Shown: positions 26,332 to 35,747 of the stretch, in pieces
Layout: the number at the start of each line of letters is the position of its first letter
Position numbering within the stretch: position 1 is the first letter of the stretch
From: JAAYRQ01 sp035647235
GTDB lineage: Bacteria > Bacillota > Syntrophomonadia > Syntrophomonadales > Syntrophomonadaceae
Direction of reading: 5' to 3'
Length of the DNA stretch: 56,595 nt
NCBI GenBank assembly: GCA_964514235.1
Contig: CAZEPV010000011.1
Location: 1-56,595, forward strand
The notes under the pieces: generated by a model
What the model saw: only the letters and a program-made list of their open reading frames with translations
The model's database searches: none
What the model was told of the DNA's origin: nothing
Translations under genes and position numbers: made by a program

Positions 26332-27493
26332 TTGCCTTCTGCCCTTTGCGACTCCCTATAGTTAAAGTCAGCCAAGCAAAAAGCGAGATAGTAATCGCGG
26401 TAAAATACCCCAGATTAAGTCCCTGATCCAACATAAAACCGCCAAGCATGGGGCCAATGGCCCTACCTAGACTATCATAACCGTTTAATATCCCCATAGC
26501 TGCACCCTGGGCACCTGCAGTCCTTTTGGATACTGCCGCTGATATCGAGGGCCGAATTAAGCCTACCCCAGCGGAAAAAACCGCCATAAATATAATAGAG
26601 GAAAGTATATTAAACATGAATATAAATAAAACAAAACTTAAACCCATAAGAATAATACCCATACTAGCAGTCTTTTCTTCACCCCAACTATTTATCAGCC
26701 TACCTACTAGCAAGGCCTGAACTAAGGCCATTACAATTCCAGCAGTAGTAAAAGCCCAGCCGATATCACGCGCCGTAAAAGATAGTTTTCCATAAGCAAA
26801 AAGGGCGAAAGTTCCATGGTGGGTGGATTCCCCGATACTCACCAAACAAATACACAAAAACAAAATCACCAAAGGAGATTTTAGACCCTCTAATAAAGAA
26901 GCACGTTCAATCCGACGTACAACCCTTTCTTCCTTAGCTAGTGATTCAGGCAAAAATAGCCATACCCCTATGGCATTAAGCAAGGCTAATAAACCCGCAA
27001 AAGTAAAAGGAAAGGCTAAAGAGATCTCAGATAAAAGGCCCCCAATCGCTGGTCCAAAAACCATACCCATACCTATGGCTGCACCTACCATTCCCATGGC
27101 GGAACCCCTTTTTTCCAAGCTGGTTGTATCCCCTACGTAAGCCATGGCAGTAGGCATAGTAGCACAAGCGAAAATACCACCAGCTATGCGGATGATATAT
27201 AACATCCATAATTTAGTAGCAAAACCGAATAATATAAAGGTAAAGGAAAAGCCTAATATCCCCATTAGTAAGACGGCTTTACGGCCAATTCGATCTGAAT
27301 AGGCCCCCCAAATAGGAGCGAATATGAACTGGCATATAGCATAGACTGTAATTAACATACCTAACTGAAAGGCATTAGCTCCTAACGATTCAGCATAGTA
27401 GGGTAATACTGGCATTATAATACTAAAACCGATTCCCACTAAAAATATAACCGCAAATAAGAGCCCCATATTCCTACTAGTAGAATTCTCCAT
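26315..27493 (-). CDS. MFS transporter, multidrug-efflux (DHA1) type
   Basis: 392 residues with 12 predicted membrane helices. The conserved loop 2-3 motif A is GAYSDRIGRKAVLLMG; motif C in helix 5 is VGAAIGMGMVFGPAIGG, which marks drug:proton antiporters. It is a proton-driven exporter in the cytoplasmic membrane with unknown substrate. It lies 44 bases downstream of metF on the same strand and may be the last gene of that transcript. Its stop lies inside the convergent histidine kinase gene, so transcription of the two can interfere. Confidence 0.88.
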   Translation of the reverse strand: MENSTSRNMGLLFAVIFLVGIGFSIIMPVLPYYAESLGANAFQLGMLITVYAICQFIFAPIWGAYSDRIGRKAVLLMGILGFSFTFILFGFATKLWMLYIIRIAGGIFACATMPTAMAYVGDTTSLEKRGSAMGMVGAAIGMGMVFGPAIGGLLSEISLAFPFTFAGLLALLNAIGVWLFLPESLAKEERVVRRIERASLLEGLKSPLVILFLCICLVSIGESTHHGTFALFAYGKLSFTARDIGWAFTTAGIVMALVQALLVGRLINSWGEEKTASMGIILMGLSFVLFIFMFNILSSIIFMAVFSAGVGLIRPSISAAVSKRTAGAQGAAMGILNGYDSLGRAIGPMLGGFMLDQGLNLGYFTAITISLFAWLTLTIGSRKGQKAIKTLV

Positions 27494-27537
27494 GAATAAA
27501 CTTACCTTCTAACCTTGAAATTTTAATATTTAAATCA

Positions 27538-28401
27538 TTATAAGCCAACATTTGTCACTATTCGACTTGCTGCTTCCGCTTTATTCATTGTGTACAAATG
27601 CACCCCAGGGGCCTTATTAGCTATGAGATCTTGAATTTGCAAACTTGCAAATTCAATACCTGCTTTGGACATATCTGCTGGATTATCCTCATATTTATCC
27701 ACTAATTTCAACATATTGTGTGGTATAGAGGCACCCGATAAATAAATAATCCTTTTAATCTGTTTGGCATTCAATACGGGCATGATTCCAGGAACAATGG
27801 GGCAATTGATGCCAATACTAACTGCTTTTTCTACGAATTCATAATAAATGCGATTATCAAAAAACAATTGGGTAATAAGGAAATCAACCCCCCGATCGAC
27901 TTTTTCTTTCAGATGGATTAAGTCTTTGCTTAACCTCTGGCATTCTGTGTGTCCCTCAGGGTAAGCTGCAGCAGCAATGCCGAAATCGGCTCTGGCTTTA
28001 GCATCGTCAATTAGTTCATAAGCGTAACGATATTCTTGATGACTAAAGTCAAAGTTAATATCGTCCTCAGGAGGATCGCCCCTTAGGGCTAATATATTAT
28101 GAACATCTGCTTGCCATAAACTATCTAAAATCACACTAACTTCAGCTTTCGTATGTCTAGCACAAGTCAAATGTGCCAATGCTTCTATATCGAAGTCTCG
28201 TTTAATTCTAGCCGCTATTTCCCCAGTCCTATCTTTTTTCCCCCCACCTGCTCCATAAGTTACGCTAATATACTTAGGATTTAATTTCTGCAACTCCCCA
28301 ATGGTTACAAAAACTGTTTCCAATGGATAATCATATTTAGGTGGGAAGATTTCTAGTGATAAAACTGGCTTACCATCAGTATAAAAAGAGCCAATTTTCA
28401 T
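27538..28401 (-). CDS. metF: 5,10-methylenetetrahydrofolate reductase
   Basis: About 287 residues, FAD-binding TIM barrel. Motifs: LEIFPPK near the start (the family E-F-F-P-P-K), YISVTYGAGGG, LTCARHTKAEV, ILALRGDPP and ITQLFFDNRIYYEF. It interconverts methylene- and methyl-tetrahydrofolate, feeding methionine synthesis or, in anaerobes, the Wood-Ljungdahl methyl branch. I prefer ATG 28401 because AAAGG lies eight bases before it; an in-frame GTG three codons upstream also exists. No MetV-type zinc partner gene is adjacent. It is placed after icd on the same strand. Confidence 0.92.
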   Translation of the reverse strand: MKIGSFYTDGKPVLSLEIFPPKYDYPLETVFVTIGELQKLNPKYISVTYGAGGGKKDRTGEIAARIKRDFDIEALAHLTCARHTKAEVSVILDSLWQADVHNILALRGDPPEDDINFDFSHQEYRYAYELIDDAKARADFGIAAAAYPEGHTECQRLSKDLIHLKEKVDRGVDFLITQLFFDNRIYYEFVEKAVSIGINCPIVPGIMPVLNAKQIKRIIYLSGASIPHNMLKLVDKYEDNPADMSKAGIEFASLQIQDLIANKAPGVHLYTMNKAEAASRIVTNVGL

Positions 28402-28424
28402 TTTCTTCACCTTTCCCCAATGTT

Positions 28425-28532
28425 TTAATTTTGAATTATAAAATATGAATTATTAATTATGGCAGGGAAAGCCCCAGCTCCCCCCACATTTATCAAGAAT
28501 TTAAAATTCAAAATTAAGAATTAAAAATTACT
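28425..28532. repeat. AT-rich inverted repeat between icd and metF
   Basis: TTAATTTTGAATT (28425-28437) is the exact reverse complement of AATTCAAAATTAA (28505-28517). Additional imperfect GAATTA units lie around a GC-rich centre. It may act as an intergenic RNA structure or a scattered repeat element. Confidence 0.5.
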
Positions 28533-28535
28533 AGC

Positions 28536-29801
28536 CTACATATTTTTAATTAATTCATCCGCAAATTCCGAACATTTAACTTCTTTGGCATTCTCCATAC
28601 CTCGGGCAAAATCGTATGTGACCACTTTAGAATTTATAGTCTTTTCCATAGCTTCTATAATCAAATCGGCTGCTTCATGCCAATTCAAATGACGCAACAT
28701 CATTTCCCCACTCAAAATAACCGAAGATGGGTTAACCTTATCTAGGTTAGCATATTTGGGAGCTGTACCATGTGTGGCTTCAAAAATAGCATGTCCAGTT
28801 TCATAGTTAATGTTAGCTCCTGGTGCAATCCCTATACCACCGATTTGAGCCGCTAAAGCATCAGATATATAATCCCCATTTAAATTCAAGGTAGCTACCA
28901 CTTCATGCTCCCTAGGACGCAGTAGTATAAGCTGTAAGAATATATCTGCAATAGAGTCCTTGATGATAATTTTGCCCCTAGCCTCAGCTTCTGCTTGAGC
29001 TTTATTTGCAGCTTCAGTACCTTCTTTTGCTTGTATTCTATCATATTCATCCCAAGTAAATACCTTATCCCCAAATTCCGCCTCTGCTACTTCATAACCC
29101 CATTGTTTGAAAGCACCCTCCGTAAATTTCATAATATTACCCTTATGTACTAAGGTAACACTTTTTCTGCCTTCATTAATTGCATATTGAATAGCAGCCC
29201 TGACTAGACGCTTAGTGCCCTCTTCTGATACAGGTTTTATTCCAATACCAGAAGTCTCTGGAAAGCGAATTTTATCTACACCCATATCATCCTGTAAAAA
29301 CTTAATTAATTTTTTTGCCTCGGAGGAACCCATTTCATATTCAATCCCCGCATAAATATCTTCGGTGTTTTCCCTGAATATAACCATGTTTGTATCTTCC
29401 GGACGTTTTAATGGAGAAGGAACACCATCAAAATAACGTACCGGCCTTAGGCAGGTATATAAGTCTAAATTTTGCCTTAAGGCCACATTAAGGGAGCTAA
29501 TACCCCCACCTATTGGTGTAGTAAGCGGCCCCTTTATAGCTATGATATATTCCCTGATAGTATCGACAGTTTCCTCAGGCAGCCATTCTCCCGTTTGGTT
29601 AAAGGCTTTCTCCCCTGCTAGTACTTCTTTCCACACAATAGCCTTTTGGCCATCGTATGCTTTAGCAACTGCAGCATCTAGAACCCTAGAAGCAGCCCGC
29701 CATATATCTGGACCAGTACCATCTCCTTCAATAAATGGTATTATCGGATAATCTGGTACATTTAAAAGACCGTTTTCCACAATTATTTTACTACCACTCA
29801 C
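28536..29801 (-). CDS. icd: NADP-dependent isocitrate dehydrogenase
   Basis: 421 residues, strongly like the E. coli-type enzyme. Substrate site: ISSLNVALRQ (phosphorylatable Ser, Asn, Arg) and CLRPVRYF. Metal/active site: IFRENTEDIYAGIE and TLVHKGNIMKFTEGAF. NADP choice is shown by APKYANLDKVNP (Lys-Tyr pair) and VTYDFARGM (Tyr and Arg matching the E. coli 2'-phosphate binders). It oxidatively decarboxylates isocitrate to 2-oxoglutarate in the cytoplasm. GTG start with GGGAGGT. Last of the citrate-branch cluster after the aconitase-type subunits, from which it is separated by a weak terminator-like hairpin. Confidence 0.95.
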   Translation of the reverse strand: MSGSKIIVENGLLNVPDYPIIPFIEGDGTGPDIWRAASRVLDAAVAKAYDGQKAIVWKEVLAGEKAFNQTGEWLPEETVDTIREYIIAIKGPLTTPIGGGISSLNVALRQNLDLYTCLRPVRYFDGVPSPLKRPEDTNMVIFRENTEDIYAGIEYEMGSSEAKKLIKFLQDDMGVDKIRFPETSGIGIKPVSEEGTKRLVRAAIQYAINEGRKSVTLVHKGNIMKFTEGAFKQWGYEVAEAEFGDKVFTWDEYDRIQAKEGTEAANKAQAEAEARGKIIIKDSIADIFLQLILLRPREHEVVATLNLNGDYISDALAAQIGGIGIAPGANINYETGHAIFEATHGTAPKYANLDKVNPSSVILSGEMMLRHLNWHEAADLIIEAMEKTINSKVVTYDFARGMENAKEVKCSEFADELIKNM

Positions 29802-29842
29802 AATAACTACCTCCCAAAAATCAATTGTATACTTTATACAAA

Positions 29843-29863
29843 AGGGAAGTGTTTAACTTCCCT
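29843..29863 (-). terminator. Weak hairpin between the dehydratase small subunit and icd genes
   Basis: AGGGAAGT (29843-29850) pairs with ACTTCCCT (29856-29863), with only four Us following on the minus strand. It looks like a partial terminator or processing stem that could tune icd expression. Confidence 0.45.
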
Positions 29864-29871
29864 ACTGCTTT

Positions 29872-30372
29872 TTAATCAAATTTAAAAGTTCCGTTTTCTT
29901 TGAAATGTTCTACTAATCCACCATCAGATAGAATTTTTAGCATGACATCAGGCAGTGGTGCAATAGGTAAATCTATACCCTTAGTCTTGTTGTGTAAAAT
30001 CCCCGCTTGCAAGTTAACTTCCAGTTCATCACCTGCATCAATTTGGTCGGTATCACACTCAATAACAGGTAGGCCTGTATTTATGCAATTTCGATAAAAA
30101 ATACGGGCAAATGATTTTGCTATTACGGCACCAATATGGGCATGAATGATAGCTAAGGGGGCTTGTTCCCTTGAGGAACCACAACCGAAATTACGCCCAC
30201 CTACAATAAAATCACCTGGAGTAACCTTATTATAAAAATCGGGATCTAAATCCTCCATAACATACTTGGCTAATTCATTCATATCACCAGTTCTAAATTT
30301 ATGACGACCGGAAATAATATAATCAGTATTGACATCATCACCAAACTTATGAACCTTACCTTTTAAATCCAT
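29872..30372 (-). CDS. Aconitase/isopropylmalate dehydratase family, small subunit
   Basis: 166 residues, the swivelling small subunit of two-subunit hydro-lyases (LeuD, HacB, aconitase). Landmarks: DDVNTDYIISGRHKF (substrate-recognition loop) near residue 12 and GGRNFGCGSSREQAP near 58 (serine-loop arginine binding substrate). The loop sequence is not the usual LeuD type with a hydrophobic leucine pocket, but specificity cannot be settled by eye. Placement between a citrate/homocitrate-synthase-type gene and a true isocitrate dehydrogenase argues for aconitase function (inference). Confidence 0.85.
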   Translation of the reverse strand: MDLKGKVHKFGDDVNTDYIISGRHKFRTGDMNELAKYVMEDLDPDFYNKVTPGDFIVGGRNFGCGSSREQAPLAIIHAHIGAVIAKSFARIFYRNCINTGLPVIECDTDQIDAGDELEVNLQAGILHNKTKGIDLPIAPLPDVMLKILSDGGLVEHFKENGTFKFD

Positions 30373-30392
30373 TATCTCCCCTCCTGTCCTAA

Positions 30393-31646
30393 TTATAGAA
30401 ATTCCCTAGGATCTGTTATTTTACCTGTAATCATAGAGGCTGCGACTGTAGCAGGAGAACCTAAATGGACAAAAGCTTTATTATTACCCATCCTACCTTT
30501 GAAATTACGGTTGGCAGTAGATATTACATTCTCACCATCTGAAGGAACCCCATTATGTGTACCGACACAAGGCCCACAACCGGGTGTTACTACAGCTGCG
30601 CCGGCTTCAATTAAGGTTTCTAGTAGGTTTTCACGCATAGCTTGCAACATTATTTGCCTAGAAGCAGGTGCTACAATTAAACGAGTACCTCGGTTAAGCC
30701 TTTTACCCTTGAGAATTTGAGCTGCAATACGTAAATCTTCAATCCTACCATTGGTACAAGTTCCAATAACCCCTTGCTGGATAGGAACATTATTAACATC
30801 CTCTATTTTGGCTACATTATCTACTGTATGAGGCATAGCTATCTGGGGGCTCAAGTTAGATACATCATATTCCTTAATCCGGGCGTAAACCGCGTCATCA
30901 TCAGCTTTAACGGGTTCAAATTCTTTGCTACTATGTTTTTTCACCCATTCAATAGTTTTTTCATCCGCTTCCATTAAGCCACATTTGGCACCCATTTCAA
31001 TAGCCATATTGCTAATAGTAAAGCGTTCTTCAATTGATAAAGCACTGATAGCCTCACCCACATATTCTACTGCCATATAGGTAGCCCCATCTGCGGTGAC
31101 GTCACCTATTAAATATAATATAAGATCTTTGGAATAAACCCCTTGAGGTAATTTACCATTAAGCACAAATTTGAAGGTCTCTGGCACCTTAAACCATAAT
31201 TTGCCTGATATTATGCCTGCAGCTAAGTCCGTAGAACCCACTCCAGTAGAAAAAACATTAATAGCCCCATAGGTACAGGTATGTGAGTCTGCTCCTATGA
31301 CTAAGTTACCTGGTACCACATGCCCTTGTTCTGGAACTAGTTGATGACATACTCCATCACCTATATCATAAAAATGAATTTTTTGTTCATTAGCGAAAAT
31401 TCTCATTTGATGATGAAGTTTAGATACACCCTCTAATGGGCTAGGTGCACTATGATCAATAACCATAGCGATCTTAGCAGGATCAAAGACATTCTTCGCT
31501 TGCATATTATTAAAAGCATCAATGGCAAGTGTTGATGTTCCATCCTGTCCCATCACGAAATCAAGATTAGCCACAACTATATCATTAGCTTTTGCATCTT
31601 GGCCACTTTTCTTGGACAATATTTTTTCAACGATTGTTTTTCCCAA
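30393..31646 (-). CDS. Aconitase/isopropylmalate dehydratase family, large subunit
   Basis: 417 residues, the [4Fe-4S] subunit of a split hydro-lyase. Cluster ligands: Cys of GTCTNGR near residue 296 and the CxxC pair of VTPGCGPCVGTHNGVP near 356. Also seen are IDHSAPSPLEG, GADSHTCTYGAIN and SPATVAASMITG. The start is TTG with GAGGGGAG. It would convert citrate to isocitrate with the small subunit encoded 20 bases downstream. LeuC is the common annotation, but there is no leuA/leuB context here: the following dehydrogenase is an isocitrate dehydrogenase. Confidence 0.87.
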   Translation of the reverse strand: MGKTIVEKILSKKSGQDAKANDIVVANLDFVMGQDGTSTLAIDAFNNMQAKNVFDPAKIAMVIDHSAPSPLEGVSKLHHQMRIFANEQKIHFYDIGDGVCHQLVPEQGHVVPGNLVIGADSHTCTYGAINVFSTGVGSTDLAAGIISGKLWFKVPETFKFVLNGKLPQGVYSKDLILYLIGDVTADGATYMAVEYVGEAISALSIEERFTISNMAIEMGAKCGLMEADEKTIEWVKKHSSKEFEPVKADDDAVYARIKEYDVSNLSPQIAMPHTVDNVAKIEDVNNVPIQQGVIGTCTNGRIEDLRIAAQILKGKRLNRGTRLIVAPASRQIMLQAMRENLLETLIEAGAAVVTPGCGPCVGTHNGVPSDGENVISTANRNFKGRMGNNKAFVHLGSPATVAASMITGKITDPREFL

Positions 31647-31648
31647 TC

Positions 31649-32821
31649 TTATCTCCCCTCTTTAACATAATCTTCATATATACAAACTAATTCTTTATCA
31701 AATAAAGACCTTTTTAGATTAATAGATAATTCCCGAGCCTTAGTCAAAACAATTTGGGATTCTTCATCAGTTAGGTCTATACCATATTCATTAACAAATT
31801 TTGATTTAACCGAATTAGACCCAGAATGTTTACCTATGACAATTTGTCTTTCTAGACCCACTTCCTCAGGAGTAAAAACTTCGTAAGTAAGGGGGTTTTT
31901 AATAACTCCATCCCCATGGATTCCAGATTCATGGGCAAAAATATTTGAACCTACAATAGGCTTATTAACGTGCAATTCACGCCCTGAGGCTCTGGCTACA
32001 TATTCAGCTACTTCCTTGAAAATCTTAGTGTCATGGGTTAAATTAACCCCCATTAAGTATCTTAAAGCCATGATGACTTCCTCTAGACAAGCATTACCCG
32101 CCCTTTCCCCTAATCCATTAACAGTGACTCCTATATAATTAGCCCCTGCATAAACCCCAGCCAAGGCATTAGCAGTAGCCATACCAAAATCATTATGAGT
32201 ATGCATTTCGATGGGCAAGCCAACTGCATCTATCAAGGTCTTAACAAATCTAAAGGAAGTTAATGGGGTAAGGGTTCCGACTGTATCGCAAAATCTAAGC
32301 CTATTAGCCCCAGCGTGTTTAGCTGTCAAAGCAAATTCGGTTAAAAAATCAATATTAGAACGTGAAGCATCTTCAGCATTAACCGAAACATAAAGCTCAT
32401 GGTCTTTGGCGAACTTCACCGCATCTGACATCCGATTCAAGACATCTTCCCGGCTAGTCTTTAATTTATGTTCAATATGAATATCAGAAGTCGATATTGA
32501 AATGGCCACTGCATCTACACCGCAATTTATTGATTCCTTGACATCAGATATGACTGCCCTATTCCATGCCATAATACTAGACTTCAAGCCCAGACTTACT
32601 ATTTCTTTAATACAATCTCTTTCAAAGCCGCCCATAACAGGGATTCCCGCTTCAATTTGGTCTATACCTATCTGGTCCAAATATTTCGCAATACGTATCT
32701 TCTCAGCATTAGCAAATACCACTCCAGCAGTCTGTTCCCCGTCCCGTAAAGTAGTATCTACAATGTTAATCTTAGCATCCTCTTCCATAAACCATTCTTT
32801 ATTAAGACTTTCCCATAACAT
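31649..32821 (-). CDS. (Re)-citrate synthase / homocitrate synthase (NifV-type DRE-TIM enzyme)
   Basis: 390 residues of the isopropylmalate/homocitrate synthase superfamily. TIM-barrel motifs: TTLRDGEQTAG near residue 23, IEAGIPVMG, MHTHNDFGMATAN and NGLGERAGNA; then the lid region ANKPIVG-like VNKPIVGSNIFAHESGIHGDG. It lacks the C-terminal LeuA regulatory domain (LeuA is about 510 residues), so it belongs to the homocitrate/(Re)-citrate group. Adjacent aconitase-type subunits and isocitrate dehydrogenase suggest it condenses acetyl-CoA with oxaloacetate. Homocitrate synthesis is the alternative; sequence alone does not decide. The first ATG has GGGAG about ten bases upstream, seven bases after gatB. 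Confidence 0.82.
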   Translation of the reverse strand: MLWESLNKEWFMEEDAKINIVDTTLRDGEQTAGVVFANAEKIRIAKYLDQIGIDQIEAGIPVMGGFERDCIKEIVSLGLKSSIMAWNRAVISDVKESINCGVDAVAISISTSDIHIEHKLKTSREDVLNRMSDAVKFAKDHELYVSVNAEDASRSNIDFLTEFALTAKHAGANRLRFCDTVGTLTPLTSFRFVKTLIDAVGLPIEMHTHNDFGMATANALAGVYAGANYIGVTVNGLGERAGNACLEEVIMALRYLMGVNLTHDTKIFKEVAEYVARASGRELHVNKPIVGSNIFAHESGIHGDGVIKNPLTYEVFTPEEVGLERQIVIGKHSGSNSVKSKFVNEYGIDLTDEESQIVLTKARELSINLKRSLFDKELVCIYEDYVKEGR

Positions 32822-32828
32822 TTAAAAC

Positions 32829-34277
32829 TCACTCCCTACCTAAGCGGTCTAATAACAACTTGTTAACAATGGCTGGATTAGCCTGCCCCTTAGTAGTTTT
32901 CATAACCTGGCCTACAAAAAAGCCTAGGGCCTTCTTTTTGCCTTCTTTATAATCCCCTACCACTTTGGGATTATTGACTACTATTTCATCTATAAGTGCC
33001 AATAGAGTTTCCTCATCAGAAATTTGCGCCATACCTTTTTCCTTTACTATGGCTTCTGGATTATGACCAGTATCAAACATTTCCTCTAAAACATCTTTAG
33101 CCATTTTACCACTTATCACACCTTGGTCAATGAGTAATAATAAATCAGTTAAACTTTCGGGGGATACCTTGCTTTCATTTATTTCTATATTAGCATTGTT
33201 TAGCAACCTGTTTAGGTCACCCATTATCCAATTGGCCACAACCTTAGGTTCACTATATAAATTAATGCACTTATCAAAAAAGCGTAAATGCTCGGGAGTC
33301 AAAGTCAAAACACTAGCATCATATTCCGAAAGCCCATAAGTATTAACCAGGCGTTGGTTGGCTTCCTCAGGTAATTCGGGCATAGCACTTTTTACCTTTT
33401 CGATCCATTCTGCAGCCACTCTAACTGGAGGCAAATCTGGATCGGGAAAGTACCTATAATCTTCGGCTTCTTCCTTAGTCCGCATGGACTTGGTCATCTG
33501 CTTTTCTTCATCCCAGGTTCTGGTCTCTTGGACAAGTTTCTCCCCATTTTCTAGGGCATCTACTTGCCTTTTTGCTTCATAATCAATAGCCTTTTCCAAA
33601 GCACGGAAAGAATTAAGATTTTTTATTTCTACCCTGGTACCAAATTCGGTAGCACCTAAGAGCCTCACCGATATGTTGGCATCGCATCTTAGGGACCCCT
33701 CCTGCATTTTACAATCGGAAACTCCCGCAAATAATAAGACTGAGCGCAACTTCTCCAGATAAATTCGAGCTTCCTCTGCACTACGTATGTCAGGTTCGGA
33801 GACTATCTCTAAAAGGGGTACTCCAGCTCTATTAAGATCAACTAGAGAAAAGGGGGAAGTCGTAATAGAACCCTGATGTATTAATTTACCTGCATCTTCT
33901 TCTAAATGCGCCCTGGTTATCCCTATCCTTCTTTTCCTGCCATCTACTTCTACATCTAAATGTCCCCCTAGACAGATAGGATAATCATACTGGGATATTT
34001 GATATGCTTTAGGTAAATCGGGATAAAAATAATTCTTCCTATCGAATTTACAATAATCAGCTATAGTGGAATTCAGAGCTAGACCTGCTTTAATGGCATA
34101 GTCCACAGCTTGTTTATTCAGAACCGGTAGCATACCTGGAAATCCCGCACAAATCGGGCATACCTGCGTATTCGGTTCGGCCCCAAATTCGGTAGAACAA
34201 GCACAAAAAATCTTAGTTTTTGTTTTTAATTCCACATGTACTTCTAGACCTATGACTGTTTCATATTTACTATACAT
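32829..34277 (-). CDS. gatB: Glutamyl/aspartyl-tRNA amidotransferase subunit B
   Basis: 482 residues, normal for GatB. N-terminal kinase/transamidation cradle (ETVIGLEVHVELKT, CSTEFGAEPNT, CPICAGFPGMLPVLN) with a Cys-rich zinc site, central SLRCDANISVR and TRVEIKNLNS, and the C-terminal YqeY-like tRNA-binding tail. It activates Glu-tRNA(Gln) or Asp-tRNA(Asn) with ATP so that ammonia from GatA completes the amide. It starts directly after the gatA stop, in operon order C-A-B. Confidence 0.97.
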   Translation of the reverse strand: MYSKYETVIGLEVHVELKTKTKIFCACSTEFGAEPNTQVCPICAGFPGMLPVLNKQAVDYAIKAGLALNSTIADYCKFDRKNYFYPDLPKAYQISQYDYPICLGGHLDVEVDGRKRRIGITRAHLEEDAGKLIHQGSITTSPFSLVDLNRAGVPLLEIVSEPDIRSAEEARIYLEKLRSVLLFAGVSDCKMQEGSLRCDANISVRLLGATEFGTRVEIKNLNSFRALEKAIDYEAKRQVDALENGEKLVQETRTWDEEKQMTKSMRTKEEAEDYRYFPDPDLPPVRVAAEWIEKVKSAMPELPEEANQRLVNTYGLSEYDASVLTLTPEHLRFFDKCINLYSEPKVVANWIMGDLNRLLNNANIEINESKVSPESLTDLLLLIDQGVISGKMAKDVLEEMFDTGHNPEAIVKEKGMAQISDEETLLALIDEIVVNNPKVVGDYKEGKKKALGFFVGQVMKTTKGQANPAIVNKLLLDRLGRE

Positions 34278-35732
34278 TTATTTCACCCCCAAAACGGGTT
34301 TTTGTGTATGATAATCAGTATTTTGTTCAAAAGCATAAGCAGCTTGGATAATAGAACCTTCGGCAAAAGGTTTACCTATGATCTGCATACCTATGGGTAG
34401 CCCCTTTATAAAGCCACAAGGAATTGATATGGCAGGAAGCCCCGCCATATTAATAGGAACAGTAAGCATATCATTACTATATAAATCCAATAATTCATGC
34501 ACCTGACTACCTATCTTAAAGGCTGTAGTAGGCGTAGTCGGGGAAATAATCAGGTCAAAGTTTTGAAAGACTTGCTCAAAATCCTGCTGAATTAATCTCC
34601 TGATTTTTAGAGCCTGTAAATAGTAGGTCTCATAATTACTAGAACCTAAAATAAAAGTTCCAAATAAAGTCCTTCTTTTTACTTCTGGCCCTAAGCCTAG
34701 ACCTCGATTATTAGTATACATATCTTCAATATTTTCAGCAGTCAGGTCGTTAATTCCATATCTCATACCATCTAACCTAGCCAAATTAGTACTAGCTTCA
34801 GCAGAAGCTATTGTATAATAAGCTGCTAAAGCATGTTCACTATGAGGTAATGATACCTCCTCTATGATGGCACCTAATTCTTCATATTTTTTCAGGGCCT
34901 GATCAATCTTGGCCTTAACTTCCGAGGCTACATTCTTTTGGAAAAACTGTCTAGGGACACCTATTTTCATTCCCTTAATATCTGTCCCTAAATAAGAAGT
35001 ATAATCAGGAACAGGTAAATCAGCACTAGTCGAATCTAGAGAATCCTGGCCAGCAATAATATTCATTATTATGGCAGCATCTTCCACATTTTTAGCCAAG
35101 ACCCCTACTTGGTCCAGGGAAGAAGCAAGGGCTGCCACACCCCATCTAGATACCCTACCATAGGTAGGTTTAAGTCCTACTACACCACAATAGGAAGCAG
35201 GTTGACGAATTGAACCGCCAGTATCAGTTGCTAAAGCAAAAGGTATTTCATCAGCCGCCACAGCAGCAGCAGCACCGCCTGATGAACCTCCGGGTACCCT
35301 AGTCAAATCCCAAGGATTATATGTAGGGAAAAATGCAGAAAGTTCCGTAGAAGTACCCATGGCTAATTCATCCATGTTCAATTTGCCTATTAAAATACCA
35401 CCTGCATTCTTCAGTTTTTTAGCCACCCTTGCATCATAATTAGGTATAAAATCCTCTAGCATTTTAGATGCACAAGTAGTCCTGACTGCATTAGTACAAA
35501 TATTATCTTTCAAAGCATAAGGGATACCCTTTAATACTCCAGCTTCAGTTTGATTTCCTGCTTGCTTAGCTTGATTTCTTGCCGAATCGCCTGTAAGAGT
35601 AATAAAAGCCCGAATCCTGCCATCTACTTTTTCAATGCGCCCTAATATGGATTCCACAATTTCAGAAGGTGATAATTGTTTATTATTTACTTTATTGATT
35701 AATTGATTAACAGTAAGCTTATAAGCCGACAT
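34278..35732 (-). CDS. gatA: Glutamyl/aspartyl-tRNA amidotransferase subunit A
   Basis: 484 residues, amidase-signature glutaminase. The Ser-cisSer-Lys triad is visible: Lys in PYALKDNIC near residue 72, the cis-Ser in GGSSGGAAAA near 148, and the nucleophile in TDTGGSIRQPASYCG near 172. It releases ammonia from glutamine for GatB. ATG start. It lies 15 bases after gatC. Confidence 0.97.
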   Translation of the reverse strand: MSAYKLTVNQLINKVNNKQLSPSEIVESILGRIEKVDGRIRAFITLTGDSARNQAKQAGNQTEAGVLKGIPYALKDNICTNAVRTTCASKMLEDFIPNYDARVAKKLKNAGGILIGKLNMDELAMGTSTELSAFFPTYNPWDLTRVPGGSSGGAAAAVAADEIPFALATDTGGSIRQPASYCGVVGLKPTYGRVSRWGVAALASSLDQVGVLAKNVEDAAIIMNIIAGQDSLDSTSADLPVPDYTSYLGTDIKGMKIGVPRQFFQKNVASEVKAKIDQALKKYEELGAIIEEVSLPHSEHALAAYYTIASAEASTNLARLDGMRYGINDLTAENIEDMYTNNRGLGLGPEVKRRTLFGTFILGSSNYETYYLQALKIRRLIQQDFEQVFQNFDLIISPTTPTTAFKIGSQVHELLDLYSNDMLTVPINMAGLPAISIPCGFIKGLPIGMQIIGKPFAEGSIIQAAYAFEQNTDYHTQKPVLGVK

Positions 35733-35747
35733 ATATATTTCACTCCC

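Noticed and set aside
29872..31646. leuCD of leucine biosynthesis
   Set aside because: No leuA with regulatory domain and no leuB nearby; the partner dehydrogenase is an isocitrate dehydrogenase with isocitrate and NADP residues intact.
31649..32821. nifV or lysine-pathway homocitrate synthase
   Set aside because: No nif genes and no homoisocitrate dehydrogenase in the window; neighbours point to citrate. Kept only as an alternative in the entry.
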